Notes: generated by a model from the sequence alone, not told the origin. A stretch of 64,000 nucleotides of DNA from Leptolyngbya subtilissima AS-A7 (GCF_039962255.1 NZ_JAMPKY010000008.1:124001-188000); one strand, 5' to 3'; positions 19,732 through 31,024 are shown, counted from the stretch's first letter. Translations and numbers: made by a program.

Positions 19732-21237
19732 ATGAAAGTTACTCAGGAAGTACTGCCCGACAGCCAGGTAGGACTAGAGATCGAGATTCCCGCTGATCTG
19801 TCCCAAAAGACCTACGATCAGGTGCTAAATAAGATGATGCGGACGGTCAATGTGCCGGGTTTTCGCAAGGGCAAGGTGCCTAAGCAGGTCTTTTTGCAAC
19901 GGGTTGGGTTGACCCAGTTTAAGGCAGCGGTCATCGAAGAGCTGGTGCAGAATGCGGTCGATAAGGCCATCAAGCAAGAAGAAATTGATGCGATCGGCAA
20001 CTACCAGCTGAAAAGTGGCTTTGAAGAGCTGATCAGCCAGTACGAACCCGGTCAGCCCATCACCATTCAAGCCTCCGTAGACGTTCCCCCCCGAGTCACC
20101 CTAAAAACCTACAAAGGGTTGTCCGTACAGGCGGAAGAAGTTCTCCCTGACCCCGAGCGAGTCGACAGCACCTTAGCCCAGTACCAGAGCAATCTAGCTA
20201 CTCTAGTGCCCATCGAAGATCGCCCCGCTCAAGCTGGCGATGTAGCGGTGATTGACTTTGTTGGCAAAGTCCAAACCGACAGCGGTGAGTTTGAGGAGTT
20301 TCAGGGCGGCTCAGGCACCGACTTCCAGGTAGAGCTAGAGGAAGGGCGGTTTATCCCTGGTTTTGTGGAGGGCATCGTCGGCATGGCCCTAGAAGAGGCC
20401 AAAGATGTCGGGATTCCCTTCCCCGACGACTACTCTCAGGCCGAACTAGCAGGCAAGCCAGCAGTATTCTCTATCACCCTGAAGGAAATTAAAGAGAAAG
20501 AGCTGCCCGAACTCGACGATGACTTTGCTCAAGAAATTAGCGAATTCGAGACCATCGAAGCCCTACGCACTTCGCTAATCGAGCGGTACCAGGAAGAGGC
20601 CGATGAAAAGACTAAGGCCAATAAAGATGCGGCCTTGGTCAAGGCTCTAGTGGAGCACCTGGAGGCCGAAATTCCTAACACCTTGGTGCAGAAAGAGGTG
20701 GACTTCCTGCTCACCCAAACCATCATGCAGCTCAGCCGCCAGGGCATTGACGTCAACAAAATGCTGTCCCGGGAGCTGGTTGACGGCATGCGCCAGCGCA
20801 CTCGTCCTGAGGCGATCGATCGCCTACGCCGCACTCTAGCTTTAGGGGAAGTGGCAAAGCAAGAGGGCATTAAGATCGAAGAAGAGGCTTTGCAAGAAAA
20901 GATTAAGGAGGCCATGGCCGAGGTAGAAGACCCCAGCCAGATCGACCCCGATCGCCTCAAACAGGTGTTGACTGAGGAACTGCTCCAGGAAAAAATTCTG
21001 GCTTGGCTAGAGGAAGCCAACACCGTTGAGCTGGTGCCCGAAGGCACTCTGCAAGAAGCGGCCGTTGACCAAGCCGATGCTCTTGAAGCCACCGTGGTCG
21101 AGACCGACGATTCTGAGAGCGATGCCATTGAGGTCGAGGCGACCGCGGTAGCGGACGATGCCGGGGAGACTACCGAAGCTGATGATGAGGGTGAGCCCGA
21201 GGCCGGCAAGACCAAAAAAGCAGCTAAAGACGCTTGA
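19732..21237 (+). CDS. tig: Trigger factor
   Basis: This is a ribosome-associated chaperone and peptidyl-prolyl isomerase acting on nascent chains. The N-terminal ribosome-binding domain contains the signature GFRKGKVPKQV near residues 43-53. The FKBP-like domain follows at about 165-250 (GDVAVIDFVGK, FIPGFVEGIVGM), then the helical substrate-binding arms. At 501 aa it is longer than typical trigger factors because of an acidic tail after about residue 435 (Glu/Asp/Ala-rich) that ends in a lysine cluster. It is first in the tig-clpP-clpX-hydrolase series. Confidence 0.96.
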   Translation: MKVTQEVLPDSQVGLEIEIPADLSQKTYDQVLNKMMRTVNVPGFRKGKVPKQVFLQRVGLTQFKAAVIEELVQNAVDKAIKQEEIDAIGNYQLKSGFEELISQYEPGQPITIQASVDVPPRVTLKTYKGLSVQAEEVLPDPERVDSTLAQYQSNLATLVPIEDRPAQAGDVAVIDFVGKVQTDSGEFEEFQGGSGTDFQVELEEGRFIPGFVEGIVGMALEEAKDVGIPFPDDYSQAELAGKPAVFSITLKEIKEKELPELDDDFAQEISEFETIEALRTSLIERYQEEADEKTKANKDAALVKALVEHLEAEIPNTLVQKEVDFLLTQTIMQLSRQGIDVNKMLSRELVDGMRQRTRPEAIDRLRRTLALGEVAKQEGIKIEEEALQEKIKEAMAEVEDPSQIDPDRLKQVLTEELLQEKILAWLEEANTVELVPEGTLQEAAVDQADALEATVVETDDSESDAIEVEATAVADDAGETTEADDEGEPEAGKTKKAAKDA

Positions 21238-21263
21238 TCCGGTTATAGATTTCGGTAAACCGT

Positions 21264-21321
21264 CGGTTAGCCCGCCCCGTGAACCTAATTTTTTGGGGCA
21301 TAATGTCGGGTAGGCTAACCG
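21264..21321 (+). repeat. Nested inverted repeats between tig and clpP
   Basis: An outer 9-bp stem (21264-21272 with 21313-21321) encloses an inner 5-bp GC stem (21274-21278 with 21295-21299). It lies 27 bases after tig and about 100 before clpP. It could be a weak terminator or attenuator, or an RNA-processing site. Confidence 0.45.
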
Positions 21322-21422
21322 GTGGCTTGTTAGTTTACCCGCCTGGTTTAGCTGGTTGTGACCTTGGCGCTCCGCTAGTAACACAATATTCTTAAGCCCT
21401 TGAAATCTCGCGCAAACCCACT

Positions 21423-22112
21423 ATGATTGCATCGAACCCATTGAGTAGCCCTATCTTGAGCTTGAGCCAGTCTGCCCTTAGCGCTAACCAGGTTCGCAGC
21501 ATGCTGCCCGTTGTTGTAGAGCAATCGGGGCGGGGGGAACGGGCGTTTGACATCTACTCTCGCCTGCTGCGGGAGCGCATCGTGTTCTTGGGCACTCCGG
21601 TGATGGATGAGGTAGCCGACTCCATCGTTGCCCAGCTTCTTTACCTGGATGCTGAAGACCCTGAGAAGGATGTACAGCTTTACATCAACTCTCCAGGCGG
21701 TTCTGTGACAGCGGGTATGGCGATCTATGACACCATGCAGCAAATTCGCCCCGATGTGGTGACGATTTGCTTTGGGCTAGCGGCCAGTATGGGAGCGTTT
21801 CTGCTCTGTGCCGGCGCTAAAGGCAAGCGCCTCTCCCTGCCAAGCTCGCGGATTATGATTCACCAGCCTCTGGGGGGTGCCCAGGGCCAGGCCGTGGATA
21901 TCGAGATTCAGGCGAGAGAGATTCTCTACCACAAGAACCGGCTGAATGAGCTGATCGCTCATCACACCGGGCAGCCAATAGAGCGTATCGAGAGTGACAC
22001 CGAGCGCGACTTTTACATGTCTGCCGCCGAATCAAAGGCCTACGGGCTAATTGACGATGTTGTTGAGCAGCAATATCTTCCCGCCGCCCCCACTATGACT
22101 GCACTAAATTAG
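21423..22112 (+). CDS. clpP: ATP-dependent Clp protease proteolytic subunit
   Basis: This is the serine protease subunit that assembles into the ClpP barrel. The 229-aa protein has the nucleophile Ser in [11 protein letters not shown] near residue 122 and the His in [10 protein letters not shown] near 147; the catalytic Asp is in the [11 protein letters not shown] segment. The N-terminal 25 residues are probably a short extension or propeptide. It is followed after 12 bases by clpX, whose product would be its unfoldase partner. Cyanobacteria carry several clpP paralogues; this one sits next to clpX. Confidence 0.96.
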   Translation: MIASNPLSSPILSLSQSALSANQVRSMLPVVVEQSGRGERAFDIYSRLLRERIVFLGTPVMDEVADSIVAQLLYLDAEDPEKDVQLYINSPGGSVTAGMAIYDTMQQIRPDVVTICFGLAASMGAFLLCAGAKGKRLSLPSSRIMIHQPLGGAQGQAVDIEIQAREILYHKNRLNELIAHHTGQPIERIESDTERDFYMSAAESKAYGLIDDVVEQQYLPAAPTMTALN

Positions 22113-22124
22113 GGTCATTATTTT

Positions 22125-23465
<1,341 letters not shown>

Positions 23466-23467
23466 CC

Positions 23468-24322
23468 ATGCCCTATATTGACGTTAACCAGGTTAACCAC
23501 TACTACGAGTGGGTCGGCACCAATACGCCGCGCGATCCCAGTTCCTCAAAGCCGGTGATGGTCTTCATCCACGGCTGGGCTGGGTCGGCTCGCTACTGGC
23601 AGAGTACGGCGGCGGCACTGAGCGATCGCTATGACTGCCTGCTCTACGACATGCGTGGGTTTGGGCGATCGCGTCTGTCTCCCGATCAGCAAGCGGAAGC
23701 TGCAGCACGAGGTTATGAGCTAGACACCTACGCAGACGATTTAGTCGAGCTGTTGAGGGCGCTGAATCTGCCCAAGGTGTCGATCAACGCCCATTCCATG
23801 GGGGCGTCGGTGGCGGTGTACTTTTTGAATCAGTACCCGGAGCTGTGCGATCGCGCCATTCTCACCTGCAACGGCATTTTTGAGTACGACAAAGCTGCCT
23901 TTGAGGCGTTCTACAAGTTTGGCGGCTACGTGGTGGCCTTTCGGCCCAAGTGGCTGGGGAAAATCCCTCTGGCACCGCGCTTCTTTATGGCCCGCTTCCT
24001 CAGCCGCCCCATTCCCGCTGCGGAAAAAATTGCGTTTTTAGACGATTTCTTAAACGCGGACTACGCCACGGCGTTAGGCACAATCTTCACTTCGGTCAGC
24101 AAAAAGGCGACCGAGGTGATGCCTGTGGAGTTTGCCAAAATTACCGTGCCGACGTTGTTGGTGTCGGGAGAGTTTGACAAAATCACTCCAGCGGAGCTGG
24201 GGCGAACAGCAGCGGCTTTGAACCCAAAAGTCGAGTATGCCTTGGTAAAGAATACCGGGCATTTTCCTATGCTCGAAGACCCAGAGACCTACCTCAGGTA
24301 CGTCAACGAATTCCTAGGTTAA
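23468..24322 (+). CDS. Alpha/beta hydrolase
   Basis: This 284-aa single-domain hydrolase shows the oxyanion-region motif VFIHGWAGSARYW, the nucleophile Ser in NAHSMGASVA near residue 108, the acid Asp in SGEFDKITP near 236 and the catalytic His in NTGHFPMLEDP near 264. The substrate is not evident. Its ATG comes 2 bases after the clpX stop codon, so it is probably translated from the clp operon. A direct role in proteolysis is not implied. Confidence 0.9.
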   Translation: MPYIDVNQVNHYYEWVGTNTPRDPSSSKPVMVFIHGWAGSARYWQSTAAALSDRYDCLLYDMRGFGRSRLSPDQQAEAAARGYELDTYADDLVELLRALNLPKVSINAHSMGASVAVYFLNQYPELCDRAILTCNGIFEYDKAAFEAFYKFGGYVVAFRPKWLGKIPLAPRFFMARFLSRPIPAAEKIAFLDDFLNADYATALGTIFTSVSKKATEVMPVEFAKITVPTLLVSGEFDKITPAELGRTAAALNPKVEYALVKNTGHFPMLEDPETYLRYVNEFLG

Positions 24323-24384
24323 ATCCTTTAGCTGAACTGCTTCGCGTTGGCAGAATTTAGCCTTCGCTTTTTACCCTACGTCTT

Positions 24385-25671
24385 ATGGATGCGCTGCCGA
24401 TTGATCAACTGATGGCGCTGGATCGTCGCCATGTGTGGCATCCCTACGCGGCAATGCCCAACAATGGGCCATTGTTTGCGGTGCGATCGGCCCAGGGAGT
24501 TTATCTAGAGCTAGAAACTGGGGAACGCCTAGTGGATGGCATGTCGTCGTGGTGGACCTGCATTCACGGCTACAACCACCCTCGGCTGAACCAGGCTGCC
24601 CAAGAACAAATGGGCTGCATGAGCCACGTCATGTTTGGCGGGCTAACACACCAACCAGCAGTGCAGCTGGCTCAAAAGCTGGTGGCAATGACGCCAGAGC
24701 CGTTGCAGCAGGTGTTTTTCTGCGATTCCGGCTCGGTGGCAGTCGAAATAGCCATGAAGCTGGCGATTCAGTACTGGCACAACCAGGGAGAGCCGCAGAA
24801 GCAGCACTTTCTGACGATTCGCAACGGCTACCACGGCGACACCTTTGCAGCTATGGCAGTATGCGACCCAGTAAATGGCATGCACCACCTATTTCGCAAT
24901 AGCTTGGTGGAGCAGTACTTTGCCGATGCGCCCCAAATTCCCTTTGAGGGAGTGTGGGATGAGCAAGACCTGGCCAGCTTTGAGGCGATTTTGCAGCGCC
25001 ACCACGGGGAGATTGCCGCCGCGATTTTTGAGCCGGTGGTGCAGGGGGCGGGGGGCATGCGGTTTTATAGCCCGCAGTATGTGCGCCGGGCAAGGGAACT
25101 GTGCGATCGCTACAACATCCTCCTCATTCTCGATGAAATAGCTACGGGCTTTGGCCGCACGGGCAAACTGTTTGCCTGCGAATACGCAGGCGTCGCGCCG
25201 GATATTCTCTGCGTCGGCAAAGCGCTGACAGGCGGGTTCATGTCCCTAGCGGCCACCCTGACTACCGAGCACATTAGCGAAACCTTTGCCCAGGGGGAAG
25301 TGGGAGTTTTTATGCACGGCCCCACCTTTATGGGCAACCCCCTCGCCTGCGCGGTGGCTCTGGAAAACTTGAACTTGCTGGAAAGCTACGACTGGGCCGC
25401 AAGGATACGCGCTATAGAAACCCAGCTTAAGCAGGAGCTAACCCCCTGTCGCGACCTGCCAGCGGTGAAGGATGTGCGGGTTTTGGGAGCGATCGGAGTG
25501 GTAGAGCTGCATGAACCGGTGGATATGGATGTGGTACAGCCCCGCTTTGTCGCCCAGGGAGTATGGCTGCGCCCCTTTGGTCGTCTGGTTTACACCATGC
25601 CGCCCTACATTGTTGAGCCTCAGCAACTCGCCCAGATCACAACGGCCATCTATGAGGTGTTAAACGCTTAG
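24385..25671 (+). CDS. bioA: Adenosylmethionine-8-amino-7-oxononanoate aminotransferase
   Basis: This is a PLP-dependent class III aminotransferase that makes 7,8-diaminopelargonate in biotin synthesis, using S-adenosylmethionine as amino donor. BioA-specific features are visible: HVWHPYAAM at the N-terminus, VDGMSSWWTCIHGYNHP, the cofactor Asp in LILDEIATGFGRTG and the PLP lysine in CVGKALTGG near residue 278, followed by HGPTFMGNPLACAVA. The 428-aa length is normal. No other bio genes are adjacent. Confidence 0.93.
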   Translation: MDALPIDQLMALDRRHVWHPYAAMPNNGPLFAVRSAQGVYLELETGERLVDGMSSWWTCIHGYNHPRLNQAAQEQMGCMSHVMFGGLTHQPAVQLAQKLVAMTPEPLQQVFFCDSGSVAVEIAMKLAIQYWHNQGEPQKQHFLTIRNGYHGDTFAAMAVCDPVNGMHHLFRNSLVEQYFADAPQIPFEGVWDEQDLASFEAILQRHHGEIAAAIFEPVVQGAGGMRFYSPQYVRRARELCDRYNILLILDEIATGFGRTGKLFACEYAGVAPDILCVGKALTGGFMSLAATLTTEHISETFAQGEVGVFMHGPTFMGNPLACAVALENLNLLESYDWAARIRAIETQLKQELTPCRDLPAVKDVRVLGAIGVVELHEPVDMDVVQPRFVAQGVWLRPFGRLVYTMPPYIVEPQQLAQITTAIYEVLNA

Positions 25672-25963
25672 GTCATACCCTTTGCAGGCCTTGGGATTTA
25701 CGAGGGGTGGATAGCTACTGCACGACCCCAACAACCGCATGACGGAAGAGTTTGGTTTGATTGTAGTGGCAATCGCCCGTCACCCTGGCCAGGCGGTTCC
25801 CTAGCTCATGGTTTGGCAATGCGGGGACTACCTGGGTATGGAGGTATCGGTAGCGGTGCACAAGCTAGAGGCAACGCCAGAGTTGAAGTTTTGAACTTTG
25901 AGTTGTGTACTAAAGCCCCACTGCAAAAACTCAAAATTCAAAACTAATCCATTCCCCTTCATC

Positions 25964-27256
25964 CTAACGTCCCAATCGGTTAGGAATATCATCACAGCCG
26001 CCGGGAACAGTGGCGCGGGTAGCCTCGCCACCCCAGGCTCCGATGTAGCGGCGCTGTTCCTCAGACAGGCGGTACACGCCGCTAAAATTAGCCCCTTCAA
26101 CTACGGCCCCGGTGTTGGCTCCGGTGATGTAGTCGGGTGCGCCGGTGCGAGTGCGGGGAGTGGCGGTGGCAGCATCTCCGTAAAAAAGTCGCGCCTCCAT
26201 TAGATCGGCTCCAGACAGATTGGCTTGGTACAAGATAGAGCGGGCAAAATTGGTTCTTACCAAGTCGGCCCGACGCAGATCGGCGCGAATCAGGTTGGTT
26301 TCGCTGAGGTCGGCCCAGCGCAGGTCGGTACCCGACAGATCGGCGGCGGCCAGCATAGCTCCCATGTCGATGACGCGGGTGCCGTTCAGCCGGTCTTCTT
26401 CGTAGCCGCCTCGACCATCTAGGATGGGGCGGCCGAGGCGATTGTCGCGGCGCAGGGGGGTGAGCAGCTTAGACCGCGAGAGAAAGCGGATGACCTTGGC
26501 CTTGCCGCCGGCATCGACGCTGCTGAGAATGGCGGCGGTGCGGGCTTCGGCGATGATGCGCTCCTGGGGCCAGTCTTCGAGCAGTCCTTCGTCATCTAGC
26601 ACCAGTTCTGAGATGCCCTGAAAGTAGGAGTCGATGGTCTGCTGCTGGGTAATCAGGTTTTGCTGCTTGGTTAGGTCGCGGGAAATAACGTACTGCCGCC
26701 AGGCCACAAATAGGGCCAAAAAGGCGATGAAAATTTGCCCGATCGCCCCCAAAAAGTCTCCCAAGGCCCCCAAAATATCCCACCGTAGAGTCAGCCCCCA
26801 GGTCAAAATGGCCCGGTTAATGCCCGTGATATTCGTTAGCCCTGCCAGACCGACTAAAACCCCAGGGATAGCAATCAGCAGCGACTGTTGCCGGGCAGAC
26901 AGCTCCCCCAGCACCTCTTGCAGAAAGGGCCACATGAGCCGAATCGACACCAGGGTAGCCACCAGAGACCCAGCTAGGGTGAGCCAAAAACTGCCGGTGA
27001 TTAGCCCCAGCCCAATCACTGCGACCGCCACGATAGTAATCGCGCTGGCCGAGGTGACCGTAGAGTCAACCAGCAGAGGCTCAACATTCGTCGGGTCGGA
27101 GGGGTCTAAGTCGAGCCGAGTGGCACCCGGCACAGGCTCCGCTGCGCTGTCGCCAAGGATCGGCCGGATCAGCTGGTCTGGGGTAGCGCCTGTGCCGTCA
27201 TCTGGGGTAGCGGTGGGTAGCGGCGGCTGGGCAGGGTCAGGGGTCGAGGGAGTCAT
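25964..27256 (-). CDS. Pentapeptide-repeat membrane protein
   Basis: The protein starts with a Pro/Thr-rich disordered stretch (to about residue 60), then about four hydrophobic helices (near 77-110, 135-165 and 175-195), a soluble middle region with an Asp/Glu-rich segment, and a run of pentapeptide repeats near residues 310-375 (AAADLSGTDLRWADLSETNL and following A(D/N)LXX units). Pentapeptide repeats form a right-handed beta helix and usually mediate protein binding; the role here is unknown. I chose the ATG at 27256 over an in-frame TTG at 27316. Neither has a clear ribosome-binding site. It is divergent from the protease gene. Confidence 0.8.
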   Translation of the reverse strand: MTPSTPDPAQPPLPTATPDDGTGATPDQLIRPILGDSAAEPVPGATRLDLDPSDPTNVEPLLVDSTVTSASAITIVAVAVIGLGLITGSFWLTLAGSLVATLVSIRLMWPFLQEVLGELSARQQSLLIAIPGVLVGLAGLTNITGINRAILTWGLTLRWDILGALGDFLGAIGQIFIAFLALFVAWRQYVISRDLTKQQNLITQQQTIDSYFQGISELVLDDEGLLEDWPQERIIAEARTAAILSSVDAGGKAKVIRFLSRSKLLTPLRRDNRLGRPILDGRGGYEEDRLNGTRVIDMGAMLAAADLSGTDLRWADLSETNLIRADLRRADLVRTNFARSILYQANLSGADLMEARLFYGDAATATPRTRTGAPDYITGANTGAVVEGANFSGVYRLSEEQRRYIGAWGGEATRATVPGGCDDIPNRLGR

Positions 27257-27505
27257 GGTCGCGCAACAATGAGCAAAATCAAAACTAGGCCCCTGGGATA
27301 TGGCGACAAAGGGCAAATTGTCTGGCTATATTTAAGCACCTTAACCTTGGAACTATAGCCGTTGGGCCGGGTTTGCCCCGTCGATAGGCTAAGACGGCTA
27401 ACCTCGACTAGGCGGCTCCGGCCCATCGACGGTAGACTGATGGGGATTTTGCCCGCTAAAACGGGCGTTTCAGCACATATTAAGGAGGGTAGGGGCAGCG
27501 GCATT

Positions 27506-28990
27506 ATGGTGATTACTGGGTTGATTTTGCTGGCCGCGATCGCGATTTTAGTGTGGGGCTACCGCCGAGCACAGCCCTACGGCACTGTGGGCATCTTGGC
27601 CTGGCTGCAATCGGTGGTGCTAATGGCCCCGTGGCTGCTGTTCTTTGGGCTGTTTGCCCTGGGTGTTTACGTCAACCTGGCGGGGGTGCTGCTGCTGTTG
27701 CTAGGGTCCACAGGCCTCTACATATATCTGGGGCGACGGTTGCGAGCCCTGGGGCAGGATAGCCTATCGACCCAGCGACGCGCGGCGGTACCGGACATAA
27801 ACTCTATTCCAGAGAATGCCGATCGCCTAGAGCCCCTCGATCAACCGACTCCAGCCCCAGCTATCACTCCAGAGGGGATCGCCCTACCTGCAGAAGATTT
27901 GGCGCAGATCGAAGGCATCTTTGGCCTCGACACCTACTTTCGCACCGAGACGATTCCCTACGACCAGGGGGCCATTTTTCGCGGCAACCTGCGGGGCGAA
28001 CCGGCGGCTACCCAGACCAAGCTGGCAGAGCGATTGCAGGAGCGACTGGGCGATCGCTACCGCCTGTTTTTAGTCGAAAACCTGGAGCAAAAGCCCACGG
28101 TAGTGGTGCTGCCCGCCACCGCCGACCCGGTCAAAACCACCCCAGCCCAGTGGGCACTGGCCGGGGTGCTGGCGATCGCCACCCTTTTCACCGGCCTAGA
28201 GGCTGGAGCGATTTTGCAGGGCTTTGACCTGCTGCAAGACTTCTCTCGCTGGCGGGCTGCCCTGCCTTTTTTGGTAGCCTTACTGGTCATCCTGCTCAGC
28301 CACGAAGCCGGCCACTGGATTGCCGCCCGACGCCACGGAGTACGCCTCAGCCCACCCTTCCTCATCCCCGCCTGGCAAATTGGAGCCTTTGGCAGTCTCA
28401 CTCGATTTGAGTCCCTGCTGCCCAACCGCAGCGTGTTGTTTGACATCTCCCTAGCCGGGCCTGCTGCTGGAGGCATCGTTTCCTTGGCCATGCTGGTGGG
28501 CGGGCTGTTGTTGTCGCACCCCGGCAGTGTCTTTCAAATTCCCTCCGAGTTCTTTCAAGGGTCGGTGCTGATCGGGGCCTTGGCTAAGGTAGTGTTGGGT
28601 TCAGCGCTGCGAGAGCCCTTGGTGGATATTCACCCGCTCACCATCATGGGCTGGCTAGGACTGGTAATTACCGCCCTCAATTTAATGCCAGCCGGGCAGC
28701 TCGATGGTGGTCGCATGGTGCAGGCCATCTACGGCCGCAAAACCGCCAATCGCACGACGGTGTTTACCCTGGTAGTGCTGGCCCTGGTAGCGTTGGCCAA
28801 CCCCCTAGCCCTCTACTGGGCTGGGGTGATTGTGATCTTGCAGCGCACCCTAGAGCGCCCCTGCCTCAACGATATTTCTGAACCCAACGACGCCCGCGCC
28901 GCCCTCGGTCTGCTGGCCTTGTTTTTAGCCCTGACGGTGCTGCTGCCTCTCACCCCCAGCCTGGCCGGTCGCTTAGGAATTGGAGCGTGA
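27506..28990 (+). CDS. Site-2 (M50) intramembrane protease, EGY-like
   Basis: This is a membrane zinc metalloprotease. The active-site helix is HEAGHWIAARRHG and the second metal-binding motif is NLMPAGQLDGGR. The GNLR signature upstream (FRGNLRGEP) marks the EGY subfamily shared by cyanobacteria and chloroplasts. The protein begins with two hydrophobic helices, then a soluble Pro-rich linker, then the multi-helix protease core. The frame is open from 27362, but I chose the ATG at 27506 because it begins directly with the first membrane helix; AAGGAGG lies about 17 bases upstream, which is wide. The substrate is unknown; such proteases often release membrane-bound regulators. Confidence 0.88.
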   Translation: MVITGLILLAAIAILVWGYRRAQPYGTVGILAWLQSVVLMAPWLLFFGLFALGVYVNLAGVLLLLLGSTGLYIYLGRRLRALGQDSLSTQRRAAVPDINSIPENADRLEPLDQPTPAPAITPEGIALPAEDLAQIEGIFGLDTYFRTETIPYDQGAIFRGNLRGEPAATQTKLAERLQERLGDRYRLFLVENLEQKPTVVVLPATADPVKTTPAQWALAGVLAIATLFTGLEAGAILQGFDLLQDFSRWRAALPFLVALLVILLSHEAGHWIAARRHGVRLSPPFLIPAWQIGAFGSLTRFESLLPNRSVLFDISLAGPAAGGIVSLAMLVGGLLLSHPGSVFQIPSEFFQGSVLIGALAKVVLGSALREPLVDIHPLTIMGWLGLVITALNLMPAGQLDGGRMVQAIYGRKTANRTTVFTLVVLALVALANPLALYWAGVIVILQRTLERPCLNDISEPNDARAALGLLALFLALTVLLPLTPSLAGRLGIGA

Positions 28991-28994
28991 TGGA

Positions 28995-29077
28995 GTGGGG
29001 AGTAAGGGGTAAGGGGGTAGATTGTTCAGCCATCAGCCACTTACCCACCCATCCACTCCCTACTCCCCACCCCTTAC
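28995..29077. repeat. G-rich/C-rich inverted repeat between convergent genes
   Basis: A purine-rich arm around 28995-29010 pairs with a pyrimidine-rich arm around 29061-29077 in two alternative registers (10 bp 28995-29004/29061-29070; 9 bp 29002-29010/29069-29077). It lies between two converging genes and reaches the last codon of the oxygenase. It may terminate both transcripts. GGGGAGTAAGGGGT-type low-complexity repeats are, as I recall, frequent between cyanobacterial genes. Confidence 0.6.
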
Positions 29078-30003
29078 ACCACCGGCTCCACCTGAATTTC
29101 CCCCAGTCGTTGGGCTAGATAGGCAGCGGCAGTGATCGGAGGAAATTGAGGCGTTCCCCCAGTGCGATCGATCAAACTACCTACCGGGGTCAGGTCAATC
29201 TCGGGACGGGGATGGACAAAGAACGGCATTGATAGGCGGGCCTGGTTGCTGGGTTGAGGATTGACCACCCGATGGGTAGTGCTTCTAAACAGGCCATTGG
29301 TGAGGTTTTGCAGCATGTCGCCAGTATCCACCACGATCTGACCGGGGGTGGTTTTGACGGGCAGCCAATGCCCATCCTGGGTAAGAATTTCGAGCCCTGG
29401 GGCGGTAGCCTCGCAAAGCAGGGTAATGAGATTGATATCCTCGTGGGGGGCGGCTCGCAGACTACCGGCGGCAGGTTGGCCCACGGGCGGGTAATGGGCC
29501 AAGCGCAGCACTGTGTTGCCCCCACGGGCCATGTCCACTAACCAGTTGCTGGGCTGGTCTAGATAGTCGCTGCAGGCTGCCAGCAGGACTTCTGCGCAGG
29601 CCATGAGCTGCTCATATAGGCGGGTAATCACTGGGCGAAAGGAGGGCACCTCCTGGGGCCAGGGCGAATCGGTAGCAGTGAGACTGTAGCGGTTGACGTG
29701 CCAAAATTCTTTGAGATCGGGTGAGGTGTAGCCCTTAGCCTGCTCACTGCCAAAGCTTGAGAAGCCCCCGCCGCCATGCTGGGTTAGGGAGTACTGGGTT
29801 TTAGCAGCATCGGGTAGGGCAAAGAACTCAGCAGCTACTTGGTAAGCTCGCCGCACCACCTCCGGCGACACCGGGTGGGGCTCCAAAATAAAGAAGCCAA
29901 TGTCCTCTAGGGCCTGGCCCAGGGTTGCGATCGCCCGCTGTCGCACCGCCGTAGGGCCAATTAAATCTGCGTAAGACACCACAGGAATGGGCGGCGGGGT
30001 CAT
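29074..30003 (-). CDS. Fe(II)/2-oxoglutarate-dependent oxygenase, isopenicillin-N-synthase type
   Basis: This 309-aa protein has the DIOX_N region at the start (IPVVSYADLIG, ALEDIGFFIL) and the jelly-roll core with the iron-binding facial triad: His and Asp in PHEDINLITLL near 186-188 and His in RSTTHRVVNP near 243. The 2-oxoglutarate-binding Arg-x-Ser is in ARLSMPFF. The substrate cannot be told; relatives oxidise hormones, amino acids and small metabolites. The ATG start is preceded by a GAGGA-like sequence. The gene is isolated between convergent and divergent neighbours. Confidence 0.88.
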   Translation of the reverse strand: MTPPPIPVVSYADLIGPTAVRQRAIATLGQALEDIGFFILEPHPVSPEVVRRAYQVAAEFFALPDAAKTQYSLTQHGGGGFSSFGSEQAKGYTSPDLKEFWHVNRYSLTATDSPWPQEVPSFRPVITRLYEQLMACAEVLLAACSDYLDQPSNWLVDMARGGNTVLRLAHYPPVGQPAAGSLRAAPHEDINLITLLCEATAPGLEILTQDGHWLPVKTTPGQIVVDTGDMLQNLTNGLFRSTTHRVVNPQPSNQARLSMPFFVHPRPEIDLTPVGSLIDRTGGTPQFPPITAAAYLAQRLGEIQVEPVV

Positions 30004-30216
30004 GGTGTGATCCTTGAAGAGGAAAAATAGGTTGGCTGGATTGTAGCAGCCCAGTCAAGGGTCTATAACTGACCCAAAATTGCTGTTTCTCAGCGAGTGG
30101 ACGACTGCGGATAGCAACCCAAAATTTCGCCAAACTCGGCGATCGAGCGGTTTAATCGACCGAGATGCCCTGGCATAATGCGATAAGGTTGGGCTACATA
30201 GCTTGCTAACGCGTTA

Positions 30217-31008
30217 TTGTCTGTGAACAGTCCTGCTAACCCAGAGCCCAGTCCAATGCTGCACATCGGCGACCAGGTATTGACTCCCGCCGATGCTGTG
30301 CTCCGGCTACAGCGCTACGGGATGTTGCCCGCGCTGATCAAAGAACTGGTGATTGACCAAGCGATCGCCGCCACCACTCTCACCCCAGAGCAAAGCGCCC
30401 AGGCCCTAGACCAGTTTTTGCAGGCCAACCAGGTGACGACCCCAGAGCAGCAGCAGGGGTTTTTAGCCCAGCGGGGGCTGACCGAAGGCGATCTTTTAGC
30501 GTTAGCTCAGCGGGCTCGAAAGCTTCAGCAGTATAAGCTCGACACCTGGGGACACCAGGTTGAGTCTTACTTCTTGCAGCGCAAGGGACACCTCGATCGG
30601 GTTCTGTACTCCCTGATTCGCACCCGCGATGCGGGCTTGGCTCAAGAGCTTTACTTTCGCATCAAAGATGACGGCCAACCCTTAGCCGATCTGGCCCGCC
30701 AGTATTCTGAAGGGCAAGAGGCCCAAACCGGTGGCCTCATCGGCCCCGTAGAGCTCTCGGTGCCCCACCCGGCCCTAGCCCGGATTCTCTCCATTAGCCA
30801 ACCTGAGCAGCTCTGGCCCCCGACCCGCGTCGGCGAGTGGTTTGTGGTGGTGCGCCTAGAGAAATTTTTGCCGGCCCGCTTGGATGATGGCACTCGCCAA
30901 CGTCTAATCGACGAGCTGTTTAACACCTGGTTAGTTGAGCAAGTGCAGCGGGAGCTTCAGGCCAACGCTATCTTAGGAGCGAGTTCTCTGCCGACAAAGA
31001 ACGACTAG
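30217..31008 (+). CDS. PpiC-type peptidyl-prolyl isomerase family protein
   Basis: This 263-aa protein has an N-terminal helical SurA/PrsA-like region and a C-terminal parvulin-type domain (about 130-230, with FRIKDDGQPLADLARQYSEG and TGGLIGPVE). No signal peptide is visible, so it is probably cytoplasmic. The start is uncertain: TTG at 30217, GTG two codons later, or ATG at 30256 (MLHIGDQVLTPADA). It precedes the polysaccharide-export gene by about 140 bases and may or may not belong to that locus. Confidence 0.75.
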   Translation: MSVNSPANPEPSPMLHIGDQVLTPADAVLRLQRYGMLPALIKELVIDQAIAATTLTPEQSAQALDQFLQANQVTTPEQQQGFLAQRGLTEGDLLALAQRARKLQQYKLDTWGHQVESYFLQRKGHLDRVLYSLIRTRDAGLAQELYFRIKDDGQPLADLARQYSEGQEAQTGGLIGPVELSVPHPALARILSISQPEQLWPPTRVGEWFVVVRLEKFLPARLDDGTRQRLIDELFNTWLVEQVQRELQANAILGASSLPTKND

Positions 31009-31024
31009 CGATCGCATCTTTAAC

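Noticed and set aside
25672-25963. Possible gene remnant between bioA and the pentapeptide protein
   Set aside because: Coding-like composition, but no frame longer than a few dozen codons and no recognisable similarity.
27451-27466. Short GCCCG/CGGGC hairpin upstream of the site-2 protease
   Set aside because: Only 5 bp, and expected by chance in GC-rich sequence.
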